Shown piece by piece: positions 1-7,911 of a DNA stretch of 34,366 nucleotides (the stretch's first letter is position 1; every line of letters starts with the position of its first letter). The position numbers and the translations under genes were made by a program. The stretch is from an uncultured Ruminococcus sp. (GTDB lineage Bacteria > Bacillota > Clostridia > Oscillospirales > Acutalibacteraceae), in assembly GCA_902796225.1 (NCBI GenBank), contig CADBOO010000033.1, positions 1-34,366 of the forward strand. The letters run 5' to 3'. A model generated the notes under the pieces. The model was given only the letters and a program-made list of their open reading frames with translations. It did no database searches and was not told where the DNA came from.

Positions 1-12
1 ATTTATATTGCC

Positions 13-86
13 CGCCCAGTTTGTCGCTTTGCGACAACGGGCGATGGCTGATTATACCATAATCTCCTTCGGAGTTATGGTATAAT
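13..86. repeat. Two adjacent palindromic hairpins upstream of the first gene
   Basis: The first hairpin pairs TTGTCGC with GCGACAA around a TTT loop (21-37), extended by CGCCC/GGGCG (13-17 with 39-43) across a small internal loop. The second (51-86) is almost perfectly symmetric: ATTATACCATAA-T-CTCC, loop TTC, GGAGTTATGGTATAAT, with one bulged T. Each strand of the second palindrome carries TATGGTATAAT, an extended -10 sequence. It could be an interspersed palindromic repeat, the end of a small mobile element, or a structured leader. Copy number elsewhere in the genome is unknown from this window. Confidence 0.7.
78..86 (+). promoter_or_regulatory. Extended -10 promoter element for the dockerin gene
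   Basis: TGGTATAAT is a TGn extended -10 lying in the right arm of the hairpin. No good -35 is visible 17 bp upstream. A second TATAAT lies at 92-97. Starting near 93 would leave no room for a ribosome binding site before the TTG at 109, which favours the TTG at 130 as the translation start. Confidence 0.4.
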
Positions 87-129
87 ATCTATATAATATT
101 GTCGAATCTTGTCAAGCGGGGTGGTAGCG

Positions 130-1527
130 TTGAAACAAATTCTCAGCGTTATTATCGCGCTTGTTCTAATATTGTGCTTCTGTATCCCGGTGTTTTCGGC
201 GTATAATACCACTTCCTATCAGACGATCACAGAGAATTTTTCCTTCTTCTCCGATTCTCACGGCGCAGGATTTGTGAGCTATCAAGGCGGAAAATGCCAT
301 TACGAGCAGCTTTCGCCCTACTCGTGGAGCGCCGATCTTTCCCTTGAACACACGATCGCAGATGCGGCTGTCTTCGACAGCGTTGTCGTCGCGCTGTGCA
401 ACGACGTCAAGAACAACCAGCTGGAGGTTTATGTCTATCACGTCGATACAGATGTCCTTGACAGCTTTGCCGTCAACGATCTCCGATACTATTCCGACGT
501 CGGCTTTTATTACGGTTATGACAGCATCTATCTCGTCAGCGACCGCAACGCCAACTGCATCGAACGATACAGCGCCTCCGGGACGTTGATCGACCGCTAT
601 TCGTTCAACAGCGCCGTGACGCAAATCGGCTGTGATTACCGGGGCGATCTGTTTGCGCTCAGCGGCGGAACGCTTTATCGCATGTATTCCAATCGTTTCA
701 GCGCGCTCAGCGGCAGCATCCAAGCCGCCCCTGTCACATTTGTTGACGACAGCTATCTGACGGACGCCTCCGGTAAGGTTTATCGGATCAGCGGCGATAC
801 CTGCGATCTCATCTTCCGGACCGATTCGGTCTACGCAAAAGCAACCGCCTGCATCGTCGACGGGATCCTGTATTATCCGAAGGGAAACGATATTTACGGC
901 TATCAGCTGTCCACCTGTGAAAAGAAATACGGCATCTCCCTTGCTGATACGATTTCAGAATTATACGCGCATCGCGGCTATGTATATGCCGTTAGCTGCA
1001 GCGGATCGATCACGGTCACAAAGATCCGGCAGGATGAGTTCACCGACCTGAGCCGCAAGTGGGATCCTTCCACTTCCCCGACAGCTTTCAGTCCCCAAAG
1101 CAAAAGCGGCGATGACGCCTCCGGAAACGATCATACGATCGCGTCATCCGTATACCGGATCGACTTCGGCACATACCGCATCAGTCTGATCCCCGCCGGG
1201 ACGACATTCGCCGCGCTGAAACGCAACATCATTCACGACGGCTATACCATGCGGTTGTATCGCAGCGGCGTTGAGAAAAAAGGCGGTGCCTGCGGTACGG
1301 CGATGACGGTCGTCTTTGAATCCGACAGCGGTTCCTATACCTTCGAGCTTTCGGTCATCGGCGACCTGACGGGCGAAGGCAGCGTCAACAGCCGCGACCT
1401 GTCGGTGCTGATGGAGTATTTGATCGGCGTCACGGATTTCAATGGCGTCTATTCGCTGTCCGCCGATCTTTCCGGCGATCATATCATCGACGTCAAAGAT
1501 CTCGCGCTGCTGCACAGAATGATCTGA
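130..1527 (+). CDS. Secreted beta-propeller-like protein with C-terminal type I dockerin
   Basis: This is an extracellular protein of 465 residues. The start chosen is TTG at 130, preceded by GGGGTGG; the TTG at 109 would add seven residues that spoil the signal peptide. Residues 1-24 form a signal peptide (Lys-Gln then a hydrophobic core ending in VFSA). The middle (about 40-310) shows repeated short blades with aromatic and GxLY/GxVY turns, which suggests a beta-propeller, although no catalytic motif is seen. A linker rich in Ser/Pro/Gly follows. Residues 411-465 are a dockerin with two calcium loops, DLTGEGSVNSRDL and DLSGDHIIDVKDL. Dockerins of this type dock to cohesins in cellulosome-like or surface complexes of Ruminococcaceae; that use here is inferred. 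No cohesin or scaffoldin is in the window. The gene stands alone and ends at a bidirectional terminator. Confidence 0.8.
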   Translation: MKQILSVIIALVLILCFCIPVFSAYNTTSYQTITENFSFFSDSHGAGFVSYQGGKCHYEQLSPYSWSADLSLEHTIADAAVFDSVVVALCNDVKNNQLEVYVYHVDTDVLDSFAVNDLRYYSDVGFYYGYDSIYLVSDRNANCIERYSASGTLIDRYSFNSAVTQIGCDYRGDLFALSGGTLYRMYSNRFSALSGSIQAAPVTFVDDSYLTDASGKVYRISGDTCDLIFRTDSVYAKATACIVDGILYYPKGNDIYGYQLSTCEKKYGISLADTISELYAHRGYVYAVSCSGSITVTKIRQDEFTDLSRKWDPSTSPTAFSPQSKSGDDASGNDHTIASSVYRIDFGTYRISLIPAGTTFAALKRNIIHDGYTMRLYRSGVEKKGGACGTAMTVVFESDSGSYTFELSVIGDLTGEGSVNSRDLSVLMEYLIGVTDFNGVYSLSADLSGDHIIDVKDLALLHRMI

Positions 1528-1618
1528 TCATCGTGAGTACCGTCAATTTCAGATTGTTTTAAGCGCCTTGACCTTTGATCGTCCCCATAATAAACGCTCT
1601 GCTCAAAGAGCATAAAGA

Positions 1619-1648
1619 ATCCCTGCTCACAATCACGTGAGCAGGGAT
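1619..1648. terminator. Bidirectional intrinsic terminator between convergent genes
   Basis: A perfect 12-bp stem, ATCCCTGCTCAC/GTGAGCAGGGAT, surrounds the loop AATCAC. The plus side is followed by CGCGTTTTATT and the minus side by TCTTT. It separates the dockerin gene from the convergent minus-strand gene. Confidence 0.8.
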
Positions 1649-1654
1649 CGCGTT

Positions 1655-2584
1655 TTATTGGATAACTTGTTTTTGGGCTTGATCGGGAGTTGCCGGATTA
1701 TTGCCCTCACGGTAGAAGTAGGAACCTTCCAGTTGAAGGATACCGTCCTTGATGGAATACTGCGTGTTATGAACGACCTTATCTTTGCCGTACCAGATGA
1801 TATTGATCTCGTTCTTTTCTACGGTGTAGGTACAGTAGCGCGTGATCTCGGTAAACTGACCGCCGGAGAATTTGTAAGTTGCCGTCAGCGTCAGGCTTCC
1901 GTCATCGTTGAACTCAAGCGTCTGCTTTGCACTGTCGGAAGAGAATACATTGACCCATTCGCCTGTCAGGTTTTTATCTTCCTTGAAGTTTTCCGGCGTA
2001 TCAAGCGGGCACTCCCATGCCTCCGACTGATTGAGTACAGCAGGCTCTTCATCCTCGCCCTTAGCGGTAAGCGTCATCTGCTGATTTGAGCTGATCCTGA
2101 GACCCGAGATATCATATTTGACTTTCTCACCGAAAGTAAAGCAGCCAATCTTTTCCAGACTCATCGAGGGATCGATGATCGTCAGGGTCTTTGTGCCGTC
2201 GTCCTCGGTATTCTTTGTGTAGTTCGTAGTGATCTCAAAAGAACCGAAATTTGCCTTGAAAACATCGCCGTCTTTGAACTCGAAGTAGTAGTCCATGCCG
2301 TCGCTTTCCGATTCGTATTTCCAGATAACGCCCTCCGGTTCTGTGATAAAAATATACTTATAGGTAAAGAACGCCAGCAAAGACGCCGCCACGATGCAGA
2401 GCGAAATGATAACAGGGACCTGAAGAAAAGGTTTTTTCTTTTCAGGCTGAGCCGGACTTTTTTCCTCGTCTTCGATCCAGCGCGAGCCGGTTGTTTTCTC
2501 TTCTTCTTTTTCGATCTCTTCCGTTACATTCTCGTCGACCGGCGATTCGTCGGTCTTGACCGTAATATCTTCTGTATTCTTCAT
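1655..2584 (-). CDS. Single-pass membrane protein with two lipocalin-like extracellular domains
   Basis: A 309-residue protein. Residues 1-52 are a very acidic cytoplasmic tail. Residues about 53-80 form one transmembrane helix ending in YKYIFI, which leaves the C-terminus outside. The outer part holds two stretches with a small beta-barrel pattern: about 86-150 (VIWKYES ... YYFEFKDGDVFKANF) and about 204-300 (LTGEWVN ... LEFNDDGSLTLTATY ... ILQLEGSYFYR). This layout resembles the lipocalin-like DUF5640 type common in Clostridia; that family link is by eye. The ATG has a strong GGAGG seven bases upstream. No ligand or enzyme function can be given. The 214-residue protein ending at 6292 has a related build. 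Confidence 0.75.
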   Translation of the reverse strand: MKNTEDITVKTDESPVDENVTEEIEKEEEKTTGSRWIEDEEKSPAQPEKKKPFLQVPVIISLCIVAASLLAFFTYKYIFITEPEGVIWKYESESDGMDYYFEFKDGDVFKANFGSFEITTNYTKNTEDDGTKTLTIIDPSMSLEKIGCFTFGEKVKYDISGLRISSNQQMTLTAKGEDEEPAVLNQSEAWECPLDTPENFKEDKNLTGEWVNVFSSDSAKQTLEFNDDGSLTLTATYKFSGGQFTEITRYCTYTVEKNEINIIWYGKDKVVHNTQYSIKDGILQLEGSYFYREGNNPATPDQAQKQVIQ

Positions 2585-2615
2585 ATTATTTCCTCCAATT
2601 TCTTGAACGATTTAT

Positions 2616-2644
2616 ATGATACTACAACACGAGAAATAATTCAA
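2616..2644 (-). promoter_or_regulatory. Sigma-A type promoter for the lipocalin-like gene
   Basis: On the minus strand, TTGAAT and TATCAT are separated by exactly 17 bp. The -10 ends 31 bp upstream of the ATG at 2584. Confidence 0.55.
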
Positions 2645-2705
2645 CAGTTTTTCGATGGAATTCAAAATTTTATCATATTTTCTCAATAAATCTGTTGTAA
2701 CCATA

Positions 2706-2734
2706 TTGTAAATAATTCGAGAATATGCTATAGT
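2706..2734 (+). promoter_or_regulatory. Sigma-A type promoter for the phosphohexomutase gene
   Basis: TTGTAA and TATAGT are separated by 17 bp. Transcription would begin near 2741, after the upstream in-frame start at 2739, so the ATG at 2781 with its GGAGG is the real start. Confidence 0.6.
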
Positions 2735-2780
2735 TAAAGTGGTTATAGATACCGAAAATCATATAACGGAGGGTGTTTAT

Positions 2781-4496
2781 ATGGATTATATGGAAAGATA
2801 CAGCGAATGGCTTGCAAAAGCGAATGAGGATGCAACAATTTCCGAAGAACTTTTGGCTGTCAAAGGCGATAACGACGCGATCTACGATCGCTTTTATACC
2901 ACATTGAAATTCGGCACGGCAGGGCTTCGGGGCGTACTCGGAGCCGGCACCAACCGCATGAACATCTATGTCGTACGTCAGGCGACCCAGGGTCTTGCGA
3001 ATTACATCAAGAACAATATCGGATCCGGTGCTGTTGCGATCACACATGATTCCCGCATCAATTCCGATGTATTTATGAACGAAGCCGCACGCGTATTGGC
3101 GGCAAGCGGACTGAAAGTCTATATCACGACCGAACTCCAGCCTACTCCCGTGCTGAGCTATCTTGTCCGCAATCTCGGCTGCGTCGCCGGTATCATGGTC
3201 ACCGCCAGCCACAATCCCGCCAAATACAACGGCTACAAGGTCTACGGCAGCGACGGCTGCCAGATGACCGACGTCGCCGCGGGCATGGTCTATGACGAGA
3301 TCCAGAACCTCGATATGTTCGATGATATCAAGCTGTGTGATTTTGACGAAGCGATCAAGAACGGCTCGATCGAATATGTCGCCGACAGCGTCTATGACAG
3401 CTATGTCGCAGAGGTCGAAAAACGCCAGGTCAACATCGACGCCTGCAAAGGCTCCGACCTGAACATCGTCTATACCCCGCTCAACGGCGCCGGCAACAAG
3501 CTTGTCCGCCGTGTTCTGGGCGAGATCGGCGTAGAGAACCTGCATATCGTCAAAGAGCAGGAACTGCCCGACGGCAACTTTACCACCTGTCCCTTCCCCA
3601 ATCCCGAGCTGAAGGAAGCGCTTCAAAAAGGTCTTGAACTTTGCGAAGAGGTCAAAGCCGACCTGCTGCTCGCTACCGACCCCGACTCCGACCGTGTCAG
3701 TATCGCCGCCAGAAGGAATGACGGCACGTATCGTCTGTATACTGGCAACGAGATCGGCGCGATGCTCACCGAGTATATCCTTTCTTCCCGCAAGGCGTTA
3801 GGTAATCTTCCCGAGAAACCCGTCGTCGTCAAGACCATCGTCACCACCAAGATCATCAAGGCGATCTGCGATAAATACGGCTGTGAGATGCGCGACTGTC
3901 TGACCGGCTTCAAGTACATCGGCGAGATCATCTTAGGGCTTGAGGAAAAAGGCGAAGAAGACAGATTTGTCTTTGGCTTCGAGGAAAGCTGCGGCTATCT
4001 CTCCGGCTCTTATGTCCGCGACAAAGACGCGGTCGTCGCTTCCCAGCTGATCTGTGAGATGGCGGCTTACTATAAGAAGCAGGGCAAGTCGCTGGTCGAC
4101 GTCATCGACGGCATCTATGCGGAATACGGTCATTACCTCAATACCACGCTCGACTTCTACTTCGAGGGCGCGACCGGTATGGAAAAGATGAAGAACATCC
4201 TGGATACGCTCAGAGCGAATGCTCCCGCCTCGATCGCCGGCGAGAAGGTCGTCGCGATTTCGGATTATCTCACACATGAGGCGAAGGATCTTCTGACCGG
4301 CGCTGTCGAGCATATCGACCTGCCGACGTCCAACGTCCTCGCCTACACCACCGAAAGCGGCAACTGCGCGATCGTCCGTCCCTCCGGCACCGAGCCGAAG
4401 ATCAAGATCTATATCACCGCGATCGCCAAGAACTTTGATGACGCTCACGCTGTCACAGACAAGATCGCCGCTGATATGAAGGGCTATCTCGAATAA
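2781..4496 (+). CDS. pgcA: Phosphoglucomutase/phosphomannomutase (alpha-D-phosphohexomutase)
   Basis: This enzyme interconverts hexose 6-phosphate and hexose 1-phosphate, supplying glucose 1-phosphate for sugar nucleotides and envelope polymers. The 571-residue length suits the PgcA-type family. All four signature loops are present: the catalytic phosphoserine in TASHNP (Ser143), the metal loop DPDSDR (300-305), the sugar-specificity loop GFEESCGY, and the phosphate loop RPSGTEPKIKIY near the C-terminus. The N-terminal FGTAGLRG...GTNRMN motif is also typical. The ATG at 2781 has CGGAGGG seven bases upstream. It is monocistronic, with its own promoter and terminator. Substrate preference (glucose or mannose) cannot be settled from sequence alone. 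Confidence 0.92.
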   Translation: MDYMERYSEWLAKANEDATISEELLAVKGDNDAIYDRFYTTLKFGTAGLRGVLGAGTNRMNIYVVRQATQGLANYIKNNIGSGAVAITHDSRINSDVFMNEAARVLAASGLKVYITTELQPTPVLSYLVRNLGCVAGIMVTASHNPAKYNGYKVYGSDGCQMTDVAAGMVYDEIQNLDMFDDIKLCDFDEAIKNGSIEYVADSVYDSYVAEVEKRQVNIDACKGSDLNIVYTPLNGAGNKLVRRVLGEIGVENLHIVKEQELPDGNFTTCPFPNPELKEALQKGLELCEEVKADLLLATDPDSDRVSIAARRNDGTYRLYTGNEIGAMLTEYILSSRKALGNLPEKPVVVKTIVTTKIIKAICDKYGCEMRDCLTGFKYIGEIILGLEEKGEEDRFVFGFEESCGYLSGSYVRDKDAVVASQLICEMAAYYKKQGKSLVDVIDGIYAEYGHYLNTTLDFYFEGATGMEKMKNILDTLRANAPASIAGEKVVAISDYLTHEAKDLLTGAVEHIDLPTSNVLAYTTESGNCAIVRPSGTEPKIKIYITAIAKNFDDAHAVTDKIAADMKGYLE

Positions 4497-4515
4497 AATC
4501 CATCACATCGGTACA

Positions 4516-4550
4516 GCGGATACTCTTATGGGGTATCCGCTTTTTTATTT
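4516..4550 (+). terminator. Intrinsic terminator of the phosphohexomutase gene
   Basis: The stem GCGGATAC/GTATCCGC with a 9-nt loop is followed by TTTTTTATTTT. Confidence 0.85.
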
Positions 4551-4589
4551 TAAAGGAAACGACAACAGATTCTTGCCAAAAACTGCTTC

Positions 4590-4641
4590 TTGACAAATTA
4601 GAATGTTTGTTCTATAATATAACTATAGAATATTTGTTCTA
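4590..4641 (+). promoter_or_regulatory. dinB promoter with two LexA-like operators
   Basis: TTGACA (4590-4595) and TATAAT (4613-4618) are 17 bp apart, a near-consensus promoter. Two matching palindromes overlie it: TAGAATGTTTGTTCTA (4599-4614), filling the spacer, and TAGAATATTTGTTCTA (4626-4641), just after the likely start of transcription. The core GAAT-N4-GTTC differs by one base from the Gram-positive LexA box GAAC-N4-GTTC in both copies. SOS control of dinB is known in other bacteria; here it is inferred from site position and spacing (27 bp centre to centre). Confidence 0.75.
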
Positions 4642-4658
4642 ATCATCGGAGGCGCATC

Positions 4659-5888
4659 ATGCGTACCATTTTACACAGCGACTGCAACGGCTTTTACGCA
4701 AGCGTCGAATGCCTGTACAACCCCGATATCCGCAACAAGCCCGTCGCGGTCGGCGGCGACGCTGACAAACGTCACGGCATCATTCTGGCTAAGAACGAGC
4801 CCGCAAAAGCCTATCATATCAAAACCGGCGAAGCGATCTGGCAGGCGCGCCAAAAATGCCCCGATCTGGTCGTTGTACCGCCGCATTTTGACCGCTATAT
4901 GCGATTTTCGCGAATGTGCCGGCGCATCTATTCCGACTACACCGACCGCATCGAAAACTTCGGTCTGGACGAAGCGTGGTTGGACGTCAGCGGCAACGAC
5001 GCGGACGGCGAGGCGATCGCCCACGAGATCCGCAATCGAATCAAATCCGAGCTGGGGATCACCGTCAGCATCGGCGTCAGCTTCAACAAGATCTTTGCGA
5101 AGCTCGGCAGCGACTACAAAAAGCCCGACGCGGTCACGGTCATCTCGCGCGAGAATTTCCGCGAGATCGTATGGCCGCTGCCTGCGGAAGATCTTCTCTA
5201 TGTCGGCAGAAGCACCAAGCGAAAGCTCAACCGATTAGGCGTGTACACGATCGGCGAACTTGCCGCCTTTCCCCTGCCCGCGCTGCGCAGCAACTTCGGC
5301 AAATGGGGCGATGTGCTGTACACTTTCTCCAACGGCTATGATAATTCGCCGGTCATGCACGCCGACGAAAGCTCGGCGATCAAATCCATCGGCAACTCCA
5401 CCACCGCCGTTCGCGATCTGGAGAATAACGAAGACGTCAAGATGATCTTTATGGTGCTGTGCGACTCGGTCTGCCGCCGTCTGCGCGAGCAGGGCGCAAA
5501 AGCAGGCGTCGTCGCCATCTCGGTACGCGACAAAGACCTGTACAGCTTTACACGGCAGAAAAAACTGTTCTCCGCAACAGATATTACCGGGGAAATCCTG
5601 GATACGGCGATGCTGCTCTTCAGAGAAAACTACGACTGGAAAAAATCGATCCGCAGTCTGGGCGTCAACGTCAGCGATCTCTCCCCTGCCGATTCTCCGA
5701 CCCAGATGACGCTTCTGCTCGACGAACGCCGCCGCGAACGCATGGAACAGCTCGACCGATCCTTAGACGGGCTGAAACGCCGGTTCGGCTCCTTCTGCGT
5801 GCGGCCGGCAACATTGATGAAGGATCCTGTTCTCTCCGCATTCAACCCGAAAGAAGAACATGTCATTCATCCCGTCGGATATTTTTAG
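4659..5888 (+). CDS. dinB: DNA polymerase IV (Y-family translesion polymerase)
   Basis: This polymerase performs error-prone synthesis across damaged template. The 409 residues begin with the Y-family palm motif LHSDCNGFYASVE (Asp8 is a metal ligand) and carry the second acidic pair in FGLDEAWLDVS (Asp104, Glu105). The usual SIDE sequence reads GLDE and the common Tyr reads Trp. Thumb helix-hairpin-helix residues (LYVGRSTKRKLNRLGVYTIGELA) and a little-finger domain follow. The ATG has GGAGG at 4649-4653. The promoter carries two LexA-like sites, so damage induction is likely. The small gene at 5962 follows after 73 bp with no terminator between, so the two probably form one transcript. Confidence 0.93.
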   Translation: MRTILHSDCNGFYASVECLYNPDIRNKPVAVGGDADKRHGIILAKNEPAKAYHIKTGEAIWQARQKCPDLVVVPPHFDRYMRFSRMCRRIYSDYTDRIENFGLDEAWLDVSGNDADGEAIAHEIRNRIKSELGITVSIGVSFNKIFAKLGSDYKKPDAVTVISRENFREIVWPLPAEDLLYVGRSTKRKLNRLGVYTIGELAAFPLPALRSNFGKWGDVLYTFSNGYDNSPVMHADESSAIKSIGNSTTAVRDLENNEDVKMIFMVLCDSVCRRLREQGAKAGVVAISVRDKDLYSFTRQKKLFSATDITGEILDTAMLLFRENYDWKKSIRSLGVNVSDLSPADSPTQMTLLLDERRRERMEQLDRSLDGLKRRFGSFCVRPATLMKDPVLSAFNPKEEHVIHPVGYF

Positions 5889-5961
5889 CTGCCGATTCCC
5901 GTAAAACGCTTTCGCCGGAAATCGACATTAACGGATATAACAACGAAAGGAACAGATCACC

Positions 5962-6210
5962 ATGAAGCAATATATATCGGTAACGGCAAAATTCGACGCA
6001 GACGGCAATGTTATTCCCCTGTGCATCAACTGGGACGACGGACGACATTTTCCCATCGACCGCGTCACGGATGTGCGCTACGCGGCGTCGCTCAAAGCAG
6101 GCGGCGCAGGGATCCGCTATACCTGTCGGATCCAATCGCACGAAAAATACATTTTTCTGGAGGAAAACCGCTGGTTTATCGAGAATGATAAAACCGAAAA
6201 AGCGGGATGA
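5962..6210 (+). CDS. Small hypothetical protein downstream of dinB
   Basis: An 82-residue protein with no signal peptide or membrane segment. It reads as a compact beta-rich domain: the ISVTAKFDADGNVIPLCINW strands, a WDDGRHFPIDRV turn, YTCRI and YIFLEENRWFIE. Small genes with this strand-and-Trp layout lie next to Y-family polymerase genes in several phyla (DUF6504-like); that resemblance is by eye only. AAAGGAAC precedes the ATG. Because it shares the dinB transcript it would be damage-induced, and a role with the polymerase is a guess from context. Confidence 0.7.
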   Translation: MKQYISVTAKFDADGNVIPLCINWDDGRHFPIDRVTDVRYAASLKAGGAGIRYTCRIQSHEKYIFLEENRWFIENDKTEKAG

Positions 6211-6244
6211 CCGCTGACAGGAATAAAACGAATAATGAATCCGC

Positions 6245-6275
6245 AAACAAAAAGAGGCAGGTCATACCCTGCCTC
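6245..6275 (-). terminator. Intrinsic terminator of the envelope operon
   Basis: On the minus strand, the stem GAGGCAGG/CCTGCCTC with a 6-nt loop is followed by TTTTTGTTTG. It may also weakly stop plus-strand dinB transcripts. Confidence 0.8.
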
Positions 6276-6291
6276 AAATTATTTGCCTGAA

Positions 6292-6936
6292 TCAGCCGAA
6301 GTAAACACTGTAATCGCCGTAGTTGACGATCACATGCGTGATATTTCCCTCTTCATCCACAAGAATATCATACTCGGAGCCGGAACCGTCATCATCGTAG
6401 ACAACGGAAACAATGTCGCCGACGATCTGATAAGTACCCGTACGGGTCGTTTCGGAAACCGGATCAAGACACATTTCAAAGGATTTATTCGGCGAGAACG
6501 CAATATAACACAAACTGTAATCCTTGCCGAACACAACTCTGGGCGACGCTTCGGCGCCGGTACTGTTATCGACGACAAATTTGACATGCATCGTCTGAGA
6601 AATGATCTGATCATCAAACGGCACGGACGGCTCGACCGTACCGTCATACGTTGTCGGGACAGCCTGCTCGGTCGGATCCGCAGGAATCTCCTCGGAGGCG
6701 TCATCCGCAGCGGCAGTATCATCCACCGTAGCGACATCAAGATCACCGCAGACCGGTTCGTCATTCGATTTCTGTTCATCATCAACAGCGCCGTTATCTG
6801 CATTATCGGACACAGCCGAAGATGAACGGTCGTCTTTTTTACCGGAGTCATTCTTGCCGGAGTTAAGGGCGATCACCCCGCCGGAAACCGCTATCACGAT
6901 CGCCATTCCGATAATCGCGATGACTTTTTTATTCAT
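6292..6936 (-). CDS. Membrane-anchored acidic protein with C-terminal lipocalin-like domain
   Basis: A 214-residue protein. Residues 4-24 form an N-terminal signal anchor without a lipobox Cys. An Asp/Ser/Ala-rich low-complexity linker (about 28-105) leads to a folded C-terminal domain (about 110-214; TMHVKFVVDN ... VVFGKDYSLCYIAF ... TYQIVGDIVSVVYDDDGSG ... ILVDEEGNITHVIV) with repeated beta strands. It overlaps the upstream membrane protein gene by 8 bp and has GAGGTG seven bases before the ATG, so it is the last gene of the operon starting at 10656. Function is unknown. Confidence 0.7.
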   Translation of the reverse strand: MNKKVIAIIGMAIVIAVSGGVIALNSGKNDSGKKDDRSSSAVSDNADNGAVDDEQKSNDEPVCGDLDVATVDDTAAADDASEEIPADPTEQAVPTTYDGTVEPSVPFDDQIISQTMHVKFVVDNSTGAEASPRVVFGKDYSLCYIAFSPNKSFEMCLDPVSETTRTGTYQIVGDIVSVVYDDDGSGSEYDILVDEEGNITHVIVNYGDYSVYFG

Positions 6937-7879
6937 CCTTTTTCACCTCACGAGCTGTCTGCTCTTTTTCACGAACCATTTTCAACAGGGTACTTTGCTT
7001 CATCATTTTTCCGTTAAAGAAAATATAATCATCCGTATCCTTCAGCTTGGAAACATCGAGCGTCGAAAAATCCGCTTCTTCAACGACCGGTTTTTGAGGC
7101 TTGTCCTCTGTAGCATCTTTCTTGTCATTCTCTGTTTTGCGCTTACCTTCTCCGGAAACCATCGCAAACATCCCGTCGTAAATGAAAAACGAATAGATGA
7201 ACGTGAAGGTTGCGGGAACGAGCAGCGCCCATAACGCCGCGAGAATGATCAGCAGCACGATCGTATTGCCGGACACCAGCATGACCGTCAGCAGAACGCC
7301 GAACATCACGAGGAGTCCGAACAGTGCAAAAAAGTTGTTCTTGATCTCGCCGTAGGACATCAAAAGAGAATTCTTGTAGACATACCGCAAAGGCAATTCA
7401 AAGGTTGCCGACATCAGCGGCAGATACAGCGACGCGAAAAAGAGGAACAGCACGACAATGATGCTGAAAAACAACATCGCGCCGAAGATCCACGACTGCG
7501 AAAGCAGATTGATATACAGATTGATCGACAAAAAGCTGATGATCGACGCGAACGAAATCACGACGCCATGCACTAAAAACGGAAGAAAATTCTCTTTGAT
7601 CCCCGAGAAAAACGTCTGTACAACGCCGAAATCCGTATCGCCTCTGACAAGATTGCGGATCACCTTGACGACGCCGCCGTAGAAGGGGTAAATCAAAATG
7701 ATGCAGAGCAGGCAGAACACGATATATGCTGTTTGAAAAATCGCCTCGCTGAGAAAATAAAAAGCTGAGAAAAACGCAATCGAAGGAACGGTGAACAACA
7801 GATTGGTAAGCAGAATCTTACCGAAATTCGAAAAATACCGTTCAAGCAGGATCTCAAATTTTAGTTTTTTTCTTTCCAT
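6929..7879 (-). CDS. Polytopic membrane protein, DUF624/YesL-like
   Basis: A 316-residue protein with about six hydrophobic helices between residues 20 and 235, then a charged Lys/Glu-rich cytoplasmic tail of about 80 residues. The segment PFYGGVVKVIRNLVRGDTDF followed by FFSGIKENF matches the pattern of DUF624 (YesL-like) proteins. Those often sit near carbohydrate uptake genes and lack a defined biochemical role. GAGGGTTTT precedes the ATG. It lies 32 bp after the SpoIIM-like gene and overlaps the next gene by 8 bp, so the products are probably made together. Confidence 0.7.
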   Translation of the reverse strand: MERKKLKFEILLERYFSNFGKILLTNLLFTVPSIAFFSAFYFLSEAIFQTAYIVFCLLCIILIYPFYGGVVKVIRNLVRGDTDFGVVQTFFSGIKENFLPFLVHGVVISFASIISFLSINLYINLLSQSWIFGAMLFFSIIVVLFLFFASLYLPLMSATFELPLRYVYKNSLLMSYGEIKNNFFALFGLLVMFGVLLTVMLVSGNTIVLLIILAALWALLVPATFTFIYSFFIYDGMFAMVSGEGKRKTENDKKDATEDKPQKPVVEEADFSTLDVSKLKDTDDYIFFNGKMMKQSTLLKMVREKEQTAREVKKDE

Positions 7880-7911
7880 AAAACCCTCATTGATACAAAG
7901 AAACCCTTGTA

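Noticed and set aside
2673..3626. Minus-strand frame of 317 codons opposite the phosphohexomutase gene
   Set aside because: It is antisense to a gene with all four catalytic motifs, and has no ribosome site or domain.
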